Positions 6,410 through 13,364 are shown, counted from the first letter of the stretch. The stretch is 41,828 nt of DNA from an uncultured Mollicutes bacterium (GCA_900539265.1 UQBM01000018.1:1-41828), one strand, 5' to 3'. Translations and numbers: made by a program. Notes: generated from the sequence alone by a model not told the origin.

Positions 6410-8139
6410 TAGAAAGATTAATGAAAAAATATGCTTTGACAGAACAAGGAGCAAAAGACTTCGTGAAAGCTACAATAAGCTGTACTATAACAAATTTAAT
6501 TTTAATGATACCAGTTGGTTTACTATATTTATTAGTAAGTGATTTATTAAATGGAATAATACCAGTTTCACACTACTATATTTATGGATTTGGAATTATA
6601 GGAATATTAGTATTAATTTATGTGAGTAATTATTTTCAATATAATGCAACTTTTTTTAGTACCTATATTGAAAGTGGAAAAAGAAGAATATCACTAGCTG
6701 AAAGATTAAGAAAATTACCATTATCTTTCTTTGGAAAAAGAGATTTATCAGATTTAACAAGTGTGTTACTTACAGATTGCGAAAGAATAGAGCATAATTT
6801 TTCTCATATAATGCCTCAATTTTATGGCTCAATTATTTCTACTTGTATTATAGCAGTAAATTTATTCTTTTTCGATTGGAGAATGGCTTTAGCTGCGTTA
6901 TGGGTATTACCAGTAGCATTAATAATAGTTGGAACATCAGGAAAAGTACAAAATATATTCACAAGAAAGAAAAATGAAGCAGTAATTGATTGTACGGAAG
7001 GAATACAAGAATGTATTGAAACAGTTAGAGATTTAAAAGCAACAAATAGTGAAGATAGATATTTAGAAGGTTTAACAAAAAAGATAAAAAAAGTAGAAAA
7101 GAAAAACATATTTGCTGAATTAGGTGTAGCAATATTTGTCATTAGTTCATCATTATTATTAAAATTTGGAATAGGAACAGTTGCATTAGTTGGTTCATAT
7201 TTATTACTAAATAATCAAATAACAGTATTAACATTCTTTATGTTTTTATTAGTTGTTTCAAGAATATATGAACCTATGAATAATACATTAGTCAATTTAG
7301 CTGCAATAATTTCCTCAAGGTTAAATATTGAAAGAATGAATGAATTTTATGATTATCCTCTACAAGAAGGAAGCAAAAAGTTGAAAACGAATGGATATGA
7401 TATAGAATTTAAAAATGTAGAGTTTGAATACAATAAAGGAGATACAGTTTTAAAAGATGTATCATTTACAGCTAAACAAGGAGAAGTAACTGCTTTAGTT
7501 GGTCCATCAGGTGGAGGAAAAACAACTATATCGAAATTATGTGCTAGATTTTGGGATGCAACAAAAGGAAAAATAACTTTAGGAGGTATAGATATTTCTA
7601 AAGTTGATCCAGAAACATTATTAAATAATTACTCAATAGTATTTCAGGATGTAACATTGTTTGATAATACCGTAATGGAAAATATCAGAATAGGAAAAAA
7701 AGGTGCAACAGATAATGAAGTAATAAAAGCAGCTAAACAAGCTAAATGTGATGAATTTATAAGTAAACTACCAGATGGATATAATACTTATATTGGAGAA
7801 AATGGCTGTAATTTATCAGGAGGAGAAAGACAAAGAATTTCTATTGCAAGAGCTATATTAAAAGATTCTCCAGTTATTTTATTAGATGAAGCAACAGCCT
7901 CTTTGGATGCAGAAAATGAAACAGAAATACAAGAAGCAATATCAAAATTAGTAAAGAATAAAACTGTTTTAATTATCGCTCATAGAATGAGAACAGTTAC
8001 AAACGCAGATAAAATTGTTTTATTAAAAGATGGTGTAGTAAAAGAACAAGGAAATCCAAAAGAATTATTGGAAAAAGATAGTATTTTTAAAGATATGGTT
8101 CAAAAACAACAAGAATCTTTGGAATGGAACTTAAATTAG
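6406..8139 (+). CDS. ABC half-transporter (membrane plus ATPase), YbtQ/IrtB-like
   Basis: A 577-residue partner of the preceding half-transporter. Membrane helices lie at about residues 20-45, 55-75, 130-180 and 240-285. The ATPase has Walker A GPSGGGKTT, Q-loop IVFQDVT, canonical signature LSGGERQR, Walker B VILLDEATASLD and switch IAHRM. Its D-loop is SLD, while the partner has the odd FAD, so one of the two ATP sites may be degenerate, as in many heterodimeric exporters. It begins at ATG 6406 with AGGTG upstream. Import of a metal chelate is the best guess from context; drug or peptide export is the alternative. Confidence 0.85.
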   Translation: MIERLMKKYALTEQGAKDFVKATISCTITNLILMIPVGLLYLLVSDLLNGIIPVSHYYIYGFGIIGILVLIYVSNYFQYNATFFSTYIESGKRRISLAERLRKLPLSFFGKRDLSDLTSVLLTDCERIEHNFSHIMPQFYGSIISTCIIAVNLFFFDWRMALAALWVLPVALIIVGTSGKVQNIFTRKKNEAVIDCTEGIQECIETVRDLKATNSEDRYLEGLTKKIKKVEKKNIFAELGVAIFVISSSLLLKFGIGTVALVGSYLLLNNQITVLTFFMFLLVVSRIYEPMNNTLVNLAAIISSRLNIERMNEFYDYPLQEGSKKLKTNGYDIEFKNVEFEYNKGDTVLKDVSFTAKQGEVTALVGPSGGGKTTISKLCARFWDATKGKITLGGIDISKVDPETLLNNYSIVFQDVTLFDNTVMENIRIGKKGATDNEVIKAAKQAKCDEFISKLPDGYNTYIGENGCNLSGGERQRISIARAILKDSPVILLDEATASLDAENETEIQEAISKLVKNKTVLIIAHRMRTVTNADKIVLLKDGVVKEQGNPKELLEKDSIFKDMVQKQQESLEWNLN

Positions 8140-8162
8140 TTATTTAAAATGGAGGAAATACA

Positions 8163-8942
8163 ATGGAAAATGTCTTAGTAGGATTGTTAATCCCTTTTTT
8201 GGGTACTACATTAGGTTCAGCAATGGTCTTTTTAATGAAAGATAAAATAAATCCAAAAGTTCAAAAACTATTATTAGGTTTTGCTTCTGGAGTAATGATA
8301 GCAGCTTCTATTTGGTCGCTTATAACACCGTCAATAGAAATGGCAGAAGAACAGGGGAAAATTTCCTGGATTCCAGCCTCAATAGGTTTTTTATTAGGGA
8401 TTACATTTTTATTAGTTTTAGATAGTCTTATACCACATTTACATTTAAACTCAAAAAAGCCAGAAGGAATAAAAGCAAAGTTAAAAAATACTACAATGAT
8501 GATATTAGCTGTAACACTTCACAATATTCCAGAAGGTATGGCAGTTGGCGTTGTGTTTTCAGGAGTATTAGCTCAAAATACAACAATAACATTAGCTGGA
8601 GCATTTGCATTATCAATAGGAATAGCAATACAAAACTTTCCAGAAGGAGCAATAATATCAATGCCATTAAAAAATGAAGGAATTTCAAAACCAAAAGCAT
8701 TTTTATACGGAACATTATCAGGTGTTGTTGAGCCAATAGGAGCTATTATAACTATTTTGCTTACAAGTATTGTAACACCTATATTACCTTATTTACTTTC
8801 TTTTGCAGCAGGAGCAATGATCTATGTTGTGGTCGAAGAATTAATCCCTGAATCTCAAGCAGGAGAACATTCTAATATTGGAACGATTGGTGTAGCAATA
8901 GGTTTTGTTATAATGATGATATTAGATGTTGCACTTGGATAG
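8163..8942 (+). CDS. ZIP-family metal transporter
   Basis: A 259-residue membrane protein with about eight helices. The family hallmarks are the paired metal-binding helices: HNIPEGMAVGV (TM4) and NFPEGAIIS (TM5). The latter has Asn in place of the usual first His, as in ZupT-like and GufA-like bacterial members. A loop with His (LIPHLHLN) precedes them. ZIP proteins bring Zn2+, Fe2+ or Mn2+ into the cytoplasm. GGAGG precedes ATG 8163, only 23 bases after the ABC gene, so it belongs to the same operon. The terminator at 9051 ends the cargo. Family confident; metal not determined. Confidence 0.88.
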   Translation: MENVLVGLLIPFLGTTLGSAMVFLMKDKINPKVQKLLLGFASGVMIAASIWSLITPSIEMAEEQGKISWIPASIGFLLGITFLLVLDSLIPHLHLNSKKPEGIKAKLKNTTMMILAVTLHNIPEGMAVGVVFSGVLAQNTTITLAGAFALSIGIAIQNFPEGAIISMPLKNEGISKPKAFLYGTLSGVVEPIGAIITILLTSIVTPILPYLLSFAAGAMIYVVVEELIPESQAGEHSNIGTIGVAIGFVIMMILDVALG

Positions 8943-9050
8943 ACTAATGACAAGTAAAGAAACTAGAATTTAACAAAAAGAAAAAATCAATATTATAATA
9001 CCTTAATAAAAAGTTTTTTAAGACTAATTAACATCCCCTTTTTATTTTCA

Positions 9051-9097
9051 AAGAAAATTATTTTATACTGTTGCAGTATAGAGTAATTTTCTTTTTT
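9051..9097 (+). terminator. Strong terminator of the cargo operon
   Basis: AAGAAAATTA (9051-9060) pairs with TAATTTTCTT (9084-9093), and inside it TATACTG (9064-9070) pairs with CAGTATA (9074-9080). A T-run follows on both strands, so it may work in either direction. Confidence 0.8.
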
Positions 9098-9098
9098 A

Positions 9099-9107
9099 TG
9101 CTATAAT
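9099..9107 (+). promoter_or_regulatory. Extended -10 promoter without a gene
   Basis: TGCTATAAT at 9099-9107 is an ideal extended -10 and lies directly after the cargo terminator. The -35 region is weak. No ORF follows. Confidence 0.5.
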
Positions 9108-9113
9108 CATCTC

Positions 9114-9175
9114 GACAAATTACAATTTATCGAACAAATAATTATGAGCTTATCAGAAATGGTAGGCTCTTTTTT
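9114..9175 (+). ncRNA. Orphan leader or small RNA ending in a terminator
   Basis: From the expected start near 9114 the RNA folds CGACAAATT against AATTTATCG, then GAGCTTATC (9146-9154) against GGTAGGCTC (9161-9169), followed by six T. An AGGAG ribosome binding site at 9191-9195 comes next, but no ORF begins there; the end of the minus-strand mobilisation gene lies instead. This looks like the attenuator leader of a deleted cargo gene, or a stand-alone small RNA. Confidence 0.45.
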
Positions 9176-9215
9176 ATGCCAAAAATAGAAAGGAGCGAGA
9201 AGAATTACAATAACA

Positions 9216-9521
9216 TTATTCATAATAATCATTTAAAATATTTTTAATTTCATTGATTTGCTTAATAATTAAATTAGAATAATCACGATATCCGAGAAAA
9301 TCCATTTGTCTTTTTAATAACGATAAATTTTCAACTATTTTTAACAGTTGTACATTTTTTTCTTTTAAATTGCTTTTAGTTACATCATCATTTGCATAAT
9401 CATTAATTAATTTTCTAATAAAGTCAGACTGTGATAGTCTGGCTTTATTAGATTTTTCTACTAGCATTCGTTTTTCATCTTCATTTAAAAATACATTAAT
9501 TTTAATATTTCTTTTTCTCAT
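9216..9521 (-). CDS. Ribbon-helix-helix mobilisation protein, MobC-like
   Basis: A 101-residue basic protein. KRNIKINVFLNEDEKRML is the DNA-contacting strand and first helix of the ribbon-helix-helix fold, and LSQSDFIRKLIND the second helix. The C-terminal half (QLLKIVENLSLLKRQM to LIIKQINEIKNIL) matches the helical region of relaxosome accessory proteins (MobC, PF05713 type). Such proteins bind oriT beside a relaxase to start conjugative transfer. A relaxase gene normally follows; here there is none in the 270 bases before the cargo terminator. GAAAGGA lies upstream of ATG 9521. The repeats at 9550-9628 are the likely binding region. Confidence 0.7.
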   Translation of the reverse strand: MRKRNIKINVFLNEDEKRMLVEKSNKARLSQSDFIRKLINDYANDDVTKSNLKEKNVQLLKIVENLSLLKRQMDFLGYRDYSNLIIKQINEIKNILNDYYE

Positions 9522-9549
9522 AATTAATTTTATCCTTTCAAAGTAAGGG

Positions 9550-9628
9550 TATGGGAAATTCCCATAATAGAATTTGTGCGGGAGTACAAATTCAGTGCTG
9601 GCTAGGACAAATATTATAGCTTGTACTC
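9550..9628. repeat. Clustered inverted repeats, candidate oriT
   Basis: TATGGGAA-a-TTCCCATA (9550-9566), GAATTTGT (9570-9577) with ACAAATTC (9586-9593), and GAGTACAA (9582-9589) with TTGTACTC (9621-9628). The repeats sit just upstream of the MobC-like gene, the usual place for an origin of transfer. The nic site cannot be identified by eye. Confidence 0.45.
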
Positions 9629-9695
9629 ACACATTTTTATTATAAATTAATTCATTCAATATAATTTCTTCAGCTCCATTCTTATAGTTGTTCAT
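9627..9695 (-). CDS. Possible 22-residue peptide downstream of tnpV
   Basis: An ATG-initiated 22-codon frame (MNNYKNGAEEIILNELIYNK, then NV) starts ten bases after the tnpV stop and ends with TGA inside the repeat cluster. The Shine-Dalgarno match is weak (AAGTGAG). It could be a translated small ORF or chance. Confidence 0.25.
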   Translation of the reverse strand: MNNYKNGAEEIILNELIYNKNV

Positions 9696-9704
9696 TAATT
9701 TTAC

Positions 9705-9989
9705 TCACTTTAATTGATTATTTTCTTTACTTATTTCAGATAGTAATTTGTCTGATTTTTTAAATTGTTCCATCAGATTATTTAATCTATTTTCACATTC
9801 ATTACTAACTGAAACAAGATAATCGGTTAGTTCATTTTTCATTAAGAGAGCTGTATAAAGTGTTTTACTATTCTGTTTCAGATAGTTCAATTTTAGTAAT
9901 CCATATTTGTTAATTCTTTTATAATTTTGATTTTTAATAGTTAAATTAGGTAATAAATAATCTCCAACTTTTGTATAAGTTAATTTCAT
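9705..9989 (-). CDS. tnpV: Transposon-encoded protein TnpV
   Basis: A 94-residue protein whose opening MKLTYTKVGDYLLPNL is the signature of TnpV (PF14198), followed by the usual KYGLLKLNYLK and LYTALLMKNELTDYL blocks and a C-terminal coiled coil. TnpV occurs on Tn4451, Tn4453 and related clostridial elements next to the serine recombinase TnpX; its exact role is not established. It starts 22 bases after the recombinase stop, with GGAGAG as ribosome binding site, so the two are co-transcribed. It ends in TGA. Confidence 0.88.
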   Translation of the reverse strand: MKLTYTKVGDYLLPNLTIKNQNYKRINKYGLLKLNYLKQNSKTLYTALLMKNELTDYLVSVSNECENRLNNLMEQFKKSDKLLSEISKENNQLK

Positions 9990-10011
9990 TTTTATCTCTC
10001 CATTTCTTTAT

Positions 10012-11802
10012 TTAATTTGCTATTTCCACTTTAGTTTTAGGTAGTAATATTAAAATATCTTTTATTTTATTTTCCTCAACATAAGGGCAACTAATAATGC
10101 CATCTATATATAAATGCTCTTTGGATTTTGATATAAAATCTTCTAAAAATTCATTAGAATATTTATTATTTTTCATTTTTGTAACTGATAAAATGTCATA
10201 ATCCTGTTCTATTGTTTTTAATTTTTCTTTGTTGATTTCTTCTTGGTATTTTATTCCAACATTATTATCTGTCATTATTTTATTAAGATATTTTAAATAT
10301 TCTTTACAACTCTTTGTCATAAATTCATCTGTAAATTTTATATTCTTAATTTTAATATTATAATTTTTATCTCTAGTAATTTCTATTTGTGATACAAGTC
10401 TATGAATCATATCTCTTTTGGCTTCTCGTGATAGTAAATCATAGAGAAAAGTAAAACCTATATTTTTAATATTAGTAAAAATCAGAGTATCATTTTCTTC
10501 TAAACAATCTAGTTTTTTAATCAGTTCTACTGTATATTCTTGTGATGAATTATCTGGATCAAGACTAATTTTCTTTTTATTTAATTTATCAATTTCTTTT
10601 TTAATAACATCATTTTTATGATTGATAGTTTCTACATCTAGGTTAGAACTTAGATATAAATCTACTAATTTCTTTTCTTGTAATTTTAACTTTTCAATAG
10701 CTTTTTCTATTTCTTTTACGTCATTACTTTTAGTAGAGTTACAAGTAATAATTTCATTATCTATAGAAAGTATAAAGATAGTTAATTCTTCTAATATTCG
10801 CTTTAATTTGCTTTCAATTTTTTCAGTATTATAATGAAATCCAAAACCTTTACAATTAGTGTTTTTACACCTTAAATGGTAATATACTTTTTGTTTTCCG
10901 TTAGGATATTTAAATGATTCTGATGAACTCATAATCTCTCCACATAAAGGGCATTTAACTAATCCTGAAAATAAATGAATATGCTCACCATAATTAGAAT
11001 GCTTATTTTTAACTAATACATTTCTTGTTGCATTCCAAGTATTTATATCAATAATTGGCTCACAATAATTTTCAACTCTTAAAACATCTTGAGGTTTTCT
11101 TTTATACTTTCCATATTCAAATATTCCAATATAAATTGAATTAGTAAGTATTTTATAAACTCTATCTGATAACCATTTTCCTTGTTTTAAGTAAGCATTA
11201 TTATTGTGCATAATAGTAGCAATATTTCTGGTGGAATGACCTTGTTTGCATAGTTCAAATATTTCTTTTACTACTTGTGATTCAATAGGTTCTATTTCTA
11301 AATGACCAGTATTTTTATTTCTAACATAGCCATAAGGTGCTTTACTAGGGTGTATTTTTTCTAATGCCATTTCTTCCATAGCTCTTTTTGTTCTTGCTCC
11401 AATTTCTTTTCTTTCTCGTTGACCGAATACTAAGTTCATTCCAAATATCATTTCACCATTAGCAGTAGATACATCATAAGGTTCTAATATCAATTCAATT
11501 TTAACATCGTGTTCTTCACAGTAATTTAAAAGCCAAAAACCATCATAATTATTTCTTGTAAGTCTATCTACTTTAATAGCAATTAATTTATCAATCTTTT
11601 TAGATTTTATATCAGCAAGTAATTTCTGCATTTCTGGTCGCATTAAATCTTTTCCAGAATAACCTGCGTCATTATACACATCTACAATACTATAATCATT
11701 TTTCTCACAATATTCTTTAATCATACGAAGTTGTAAATCAATAGAATAACCATTATTTCTTTGGTCATCTGTACTAACTCTTACATAAATACCACATCTC
11801 AT
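10012..11802 (-). CDS. Large serine recombinase (TnpX-type)
   Basis: A 596-residue site-specific recombinase. Residues 1-150 are the resolvase catalytic domain: IYVRVSTDDQ carries nucleophile Ser10, and KVDRLTRN and RERKEIGARTK complete the site. The Recombinase domain (APYGYVR to about residue 270) follows. The zinc ribbon CPLCG with CKNTNCKG (about 285-325) and a long Lys/Glu coiled coil (about 365-420) come next. Such enzymes excise and insert elements through a covalent Ser-DNA link with no host factors. Length and architecture fit the TnpX/TndX group. It appears intact. AAGGAGATG lies upstream of ATG 11802, and three direct repeats lie in its promoter region. Confidence 0.92.
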   Translation of the reverse strand: MRCGIYVRVSTDDQRNNGYSIDLQLRMIKEYCEKNDYSIVDVYNDAGYSGKDLMRPEMQKLLADIKSKKIDKLIAIKVDRLTRNNYDGFWLLNYCEEHDVKIELILEPYDVSTANGEMIFGMNLVFGQRERKEIGARTKRAMEEMALEKIHPSKAPYGYVRNKNTGHLEIEPIESQVVKEIFELCKQGHSTRNIATIMHNNNAYLKQGKWLSDRVYKILTNSIYIGIFEYGKYKRKPQDVLRVENYCEPIIDINTWNATRNVLVKNKHSNYGEHIHLFSGLVKCPLCGEIMSSSESFKYPNGKQKVYYHLRCKNTNCKGFGFHYNTEKIESKLKRILEELTIFILSIDNEIITCNSTKSNDVKEIEKAIEKLKLQEKKLVDLYLSSNLDVETINHKNDVIKKEIDKLNKKKISLDPDNSSQEYTVELIKKLDCLEENDTLIFTNIKNIGFTFLYDLLSREAKRDMIHRLVSQIEITRDKNYNIKIKNIKFTDEFMTKSCKEYLKYLNKIMTDNNVGIKYQEEINKEKLKTIEQDYDILSVTKMKNNKYSNEFLEDFISKSKEHLYIDGIISCPYVEENKIKDILILLPKTKVEIAN

Positions 11803-11822
11803 AAAATATCATCTCCTTACTT

Positions 11823-12022
11823 GTTTCCTAACTAAAAAGCAAAATAACAAACACTAAATTAAATTTTTTATATTTCTTATTAGTTTCCTCGTTAATAAAT
11901 GAAAAGTATAGTCTAAACTTTAATTTTATTTAAAAATTTTTAATATTTTTTATTAGTTATCTTATATAAAATAAGTTTTACGAAGTCTATCAATTAATAC
12001 TTCTCTAATGTTTCCTCACTAA
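11823..12022. repeat. Three direct repeats GTTTCCTnnYTAA upstream of the recombinase
   Basis: GTTTCCTAACTAA (11823-11835), GTTTCCTCGTTAA (11883-11895) and GTTTCCTCACTAA (12010-12022). The sequence around each is A-rich afterwards. They fill the non-coding gap 11803-12039 and could be recombinase binding sites at the element end. No partner copy was found near the left end. Confidence 0.4.
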
Positions 12023-12039
12023 AAAAGAAAAAATAAGGT

Positions 12040-12324
12040 TTAAATTCTAAGTTTTTGTAAAATTTGAATGGTTTCTGATATTGAATTTTTTTGATTATGC
12101 TCTTTAATAAAAAATGGTTTATTAGATATTTCGTTAACTTTATATTCAAGAATTGTAAGAGTAGTAGGATATGTAATTAGATATTCAGTGGGTTCTATAA
12201 CTTGTAAATTGGTGTGTAGTAGATTTTTAACCTTACCGTTTTTAATTTTGTATTTATAATCCTTAATCACTTCAAGTATTTCCGTATTCGGCTTTAAAGT
12301 CTGAATAGTTTTAAATTCAATCAT
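12040..12324 (-). CDS. Hypothetical 94-residue protein
   Basis: A small, mainly beta protein (MIEFKTIQTLKPNTEILEVI, then a repeated K-N pattern, EPTEYLITYPTTLTILEY and a C-terminal helix). No family recognised, no membrane segment. AAGGAGGA lies eight bases before ATG 12324 but is buried in a terminator-like hairpin, so expression is probably controlled. It lies between the serine recombinase and the tRNA operon, so it may be the last gene of the element or the first of the chromosome; its TAA stop does not decide. Confidence 0.6.
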   Translation of the reverse strand: MIEFKTIQTLKPNTEILEVIKDYKYKIKNGKVKNLLHTNLQVIEPTEYLITYPTTLTILEYKVNEISNKPFFIKEHNQKNSISETIQILQKLRI

Positions 12325-12328
12325 AAAA

Positions 12329-12357
12329 AATGTCCTCCTTCCTAGAAAGAGAACATT
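12329..12357 (-). promoter_or_regulatory. Hairpin that hides a ribosome binding site
   Basis: In minus-strand RNA 13 bases (12345-12357) pair with 13 bases (12329-12341) around a three-base loop. The 3' arm contains the AAGGAGGA of the next gene, and six T follow before its ATG. Two pairs are G-U and would be mismatches in plus-strand RNA, so the fold is oriented. It could act as terminator and translational lock. Confidence 0.6.
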
Positions 12358-12380
12358 TAAGTTTCATATATAAAAATAAA

Positions 12381-12410
12381 AACTTACGAACTTTCTAACG
12401 TCCGTAAGTT
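12381..12410 (-). terminator. Terminator of the tRNA operon
   Basis: AACTTACG (12381-12388) pairs with CGTAAGTT (12403-12410). On the minus strand it is followed by TTTTTATTTTTATA. It lies ten bases after the tRNA-Gly CCA end. Confidence 0.75.
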
Positions 12411-12419
12411 GTATTCAAA

Positions 12420-12493
12420 TGGAGCAGGTGATGGGAATCGAACCCACGTAGTCAGCTTGGAAGGCTGAAGTTCTGCCGTTGAACTACACCTGC
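12420..12493 (-). tRNA. tRNA-Gly (TCC)
   Basis: Acceptor GCAGGTG pairs with CACCTGC, anticodon loop CTTCCAA gives TCC, T-arm GGGTTCGATTCCC, and CCA is encoded. It is the last gene of the five-tRNA operon and has a terminator right after it. Confidence 0.97.
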
Positions 12494-12500
12494 ATTTAAA

Positions 12501-12577
12501 TGGTCGGGACTGCAGGATTCGAACCTGTGACCCTCTGGTCCCAAACCAGATGCTCTACCAAGCTGAGCTAAGTCCCG
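12501..12577 (-). tRNA. tRNA-Pro (TGG)
   Basis: Acceptor CGGGACT pairs with AGTCCCG, anticodon loop TTTGGGA gives TGG, T-arm GGTTCGAATCC, and CCA is encoded. It has its own consensus promoter upstream. Confidence 0.97.
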
Positions 12578-12593
12578 CAATTCTATAGTTGAT

Positions 12594-12622
12594 ATTATAT
12601 CACCTTTATTAAAGATTGTCAA
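12594..12622 (-). promoter_or_regulatory. Internal promoter for tRNA-Pro and tRNA-Gly
   Basis: Minus-strand -35 TTGACA (12617-12622), 17-base spacer, -10 TATAAT (12594-12599): full consensus, placed in the 50-base gap between tRNA-Arg and tRNA-Pro. Confidence 0.8.
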
Positions 12623-12627
12623 GTAAA

Positions 12628-12704
12628 TGGCGCGCCTGGCAGGATTCGAACCCACAACCCCTTGATCCGTAGTCAAGTATTCTATCCAATTGAACTACAG
12701 GCGC
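12628..12704 (-). tRNA. tRNA-Arg (ACG)
   Basis: Acceptor GCGCCTG pairs with CAGGCGC, anticodon loop CTACGGA gives ACG (inosine-modified in bacteria), T-arm GGGTTCGAATCC, and CCA is encoded. Confidence 0.97.
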
Positions 12705-12717
12705 AATTGTTAATCAA

Positions 12718-12793
12718 TGGCGGTTCCAACGGGACTTGAACCCGCGATCTCCAGTGTGACAGACTGGCATGTTAACCACTACACCATGGAACC
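12718..12793 (-). tRNA. tRNA-Asp (GTC)
   Basis: Acceptor GGTTCCA pairs with TGGAACC, anticodon loop CTGTCAC gives GTC, T-arm GGGTTCAAGTCCC, and CCA is encoded. Confidence 0.97.
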
Positions 12794-12795
12794 AT

Positions 12796-12878
12796 TGGTG
12801 CGGGCGACAGGAATCGAACCTGCACTCGTGAGAACTAGAGCCTAAATCTAGCGCGTCTGCCAGTTCCGCCACGCCCGC
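12796..12878 (-). tRNA. tRNA-Leu (TAG)
   Basis: Acceptor GCGGGCG pairs with CGCCCGC, anticodon loop ATTTAGG gives TAG, a long variable arm is present as in class II tRNAs, and CCA is encoded. It is the first gene of the operon. Confidence 0.97.
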
Positions 12879-12900
12879 ATATCAATAACAATGCTTTAAT

Positions 12901-12929
12901 ATTATAGCATAATTTAAACTTTGTTGCAA
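12901..12929 (-). promoter_or_regulatory. Promoter of the tRNA operon
   Basis: Minus-strand -35 TTGCAA (12924-12929), 17-base spacer, -10 TATAAT (12901-12906), about 20 bases before tRNA-Leu. Confidence 0.8.
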
Positions 12930-12946
12930 GTAATTTGAAATATAAA

Positions 12947-12978
12947 AATGAATAAGGGAATTCCCCCCCTTATTCATT
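12947..12978 (-). terminator. Terminator of the DUF2188-like gene
   Basis: AATGAATAAGGG (12947-12958) pairs with CCCTTATTCATT (12967-12978), then TTTATATTT on the minus strand. It overlaps the stop codon. The loop carries part of a run of seven C, rare in this AT-rich DNA. Confidence 0.75.
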
Positions 12979-13158
12979 ACTACAACTTGTTGTATCACAT
13001 ACACATAATTCACAATGACATTCATCTGCAAGTTTTTGGCCAGCTTTAACACAAGCATCTTTTGTCTTATAATGCTTTTCTAAAACAACACCAAATTCAT
13101 TTTCAATTTCCCAATTGTTTTTTTCTTTACATGGTCTACAAGTTATTTTTTTGTCCAT
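12970..13158 (-). CDS. DUF2188-like small protein, Cys-rich
   Basis: A 62-residue protein from ATG 13158, chosen because GAGGTGAT lies six bases upstream; the longer frame adds a hydrophobic stretch with no ribosome binding site. NWEIENEFGVVLEKHYKTKD and a helix ACVKAGQKLADE follow the DUF2188 pattern (strand, strand, helix). The tail has four Cys (CHCELCVCDTTSC) and CRPC sits near the N-terminus, so metal binding is possible. The role is unknown in this family. It lies alone between two terminators. Confidence 0.55.
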   Translation of the reverse strand: MDKKITCRPCKEKNNWEIENEFGVVLEKHYKTKDACVKAGQKLADECHCELCVCDTTSCSNE

Positions 13159-13318
13159 TACTATCACCTCATCTTTCACAATATTATTATGTGTTAATGT
13201 TATTATTTTAATAGTGGTATTTTTCACTAATTTTTTAAATGATAAATGATATATTAATATTATTATAAACTTATTTTTTATAATCATACATCTATAATTT
13301 TTTATTTTAAATCATTAT

Positions 13319-13359
13319 AAAAAAGTGAATTATAACTTAAATCAATAATTCACTTTTTT
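13319..13359 (-). terminator. Terminator of the glycosidase gene
   Basis: A 15-pair stem, 13319-13333 against 13345-13359 (AAAAAAGTGAATTAT and its complement), with an A/T-run on both sides, so bidirectional. It starts just after the stop at 13365. Confidence 0.85.
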
Positions 13360-13364
13360 AATTA

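Larger units (their letters stand above)
1732..12022. mobile_element. Candidate Tn4451-type integrated element with cargo
   Basis: A large serine recombinase, TnpV and a ribbon-helix-helix mobilisation protein lie on the minus strand next to a plus-strand cargo cluster (1788-8942). The tnpV plus serine-recombinase pairing is typical of the clostridial Tn4451/Tn4453 family. No relaxase gene is present, so it would at most be mobilisable in trans, or is decayed. The ends are not proven; limits here are approximate. The left boundary lies somewhere in 1480-1790. The right boundary lies between the recombinase start (11802) and the tRNA operon terminator (12410). Use of TGA stops inside and none outside supports a foreign origin. 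Confidence 0.65.

Noticed and set aside
4637..8139. Multidrug exporter as the main call for the ABC pair
   Set aside because: Possible by fold, but the PchR-like regulator, ZIP transporter and flavodoxin nearby favour metal-chelate transport; kept as an alternative.
12452..12676. A 74-codon minus-strand ORF over the tRNA cluster
   Set aside because: It reads through tRNA-Gly, tRNA-Pro and part of tRNA-Arg, which are clear structures; the frame is an accident.
13159..13287. N-terminal extension of the DUF2188-like protein
   Set aside because: The hydrophobic extension has no ribosome binding site, while ATG 13158 has a strong one, and the family is short.
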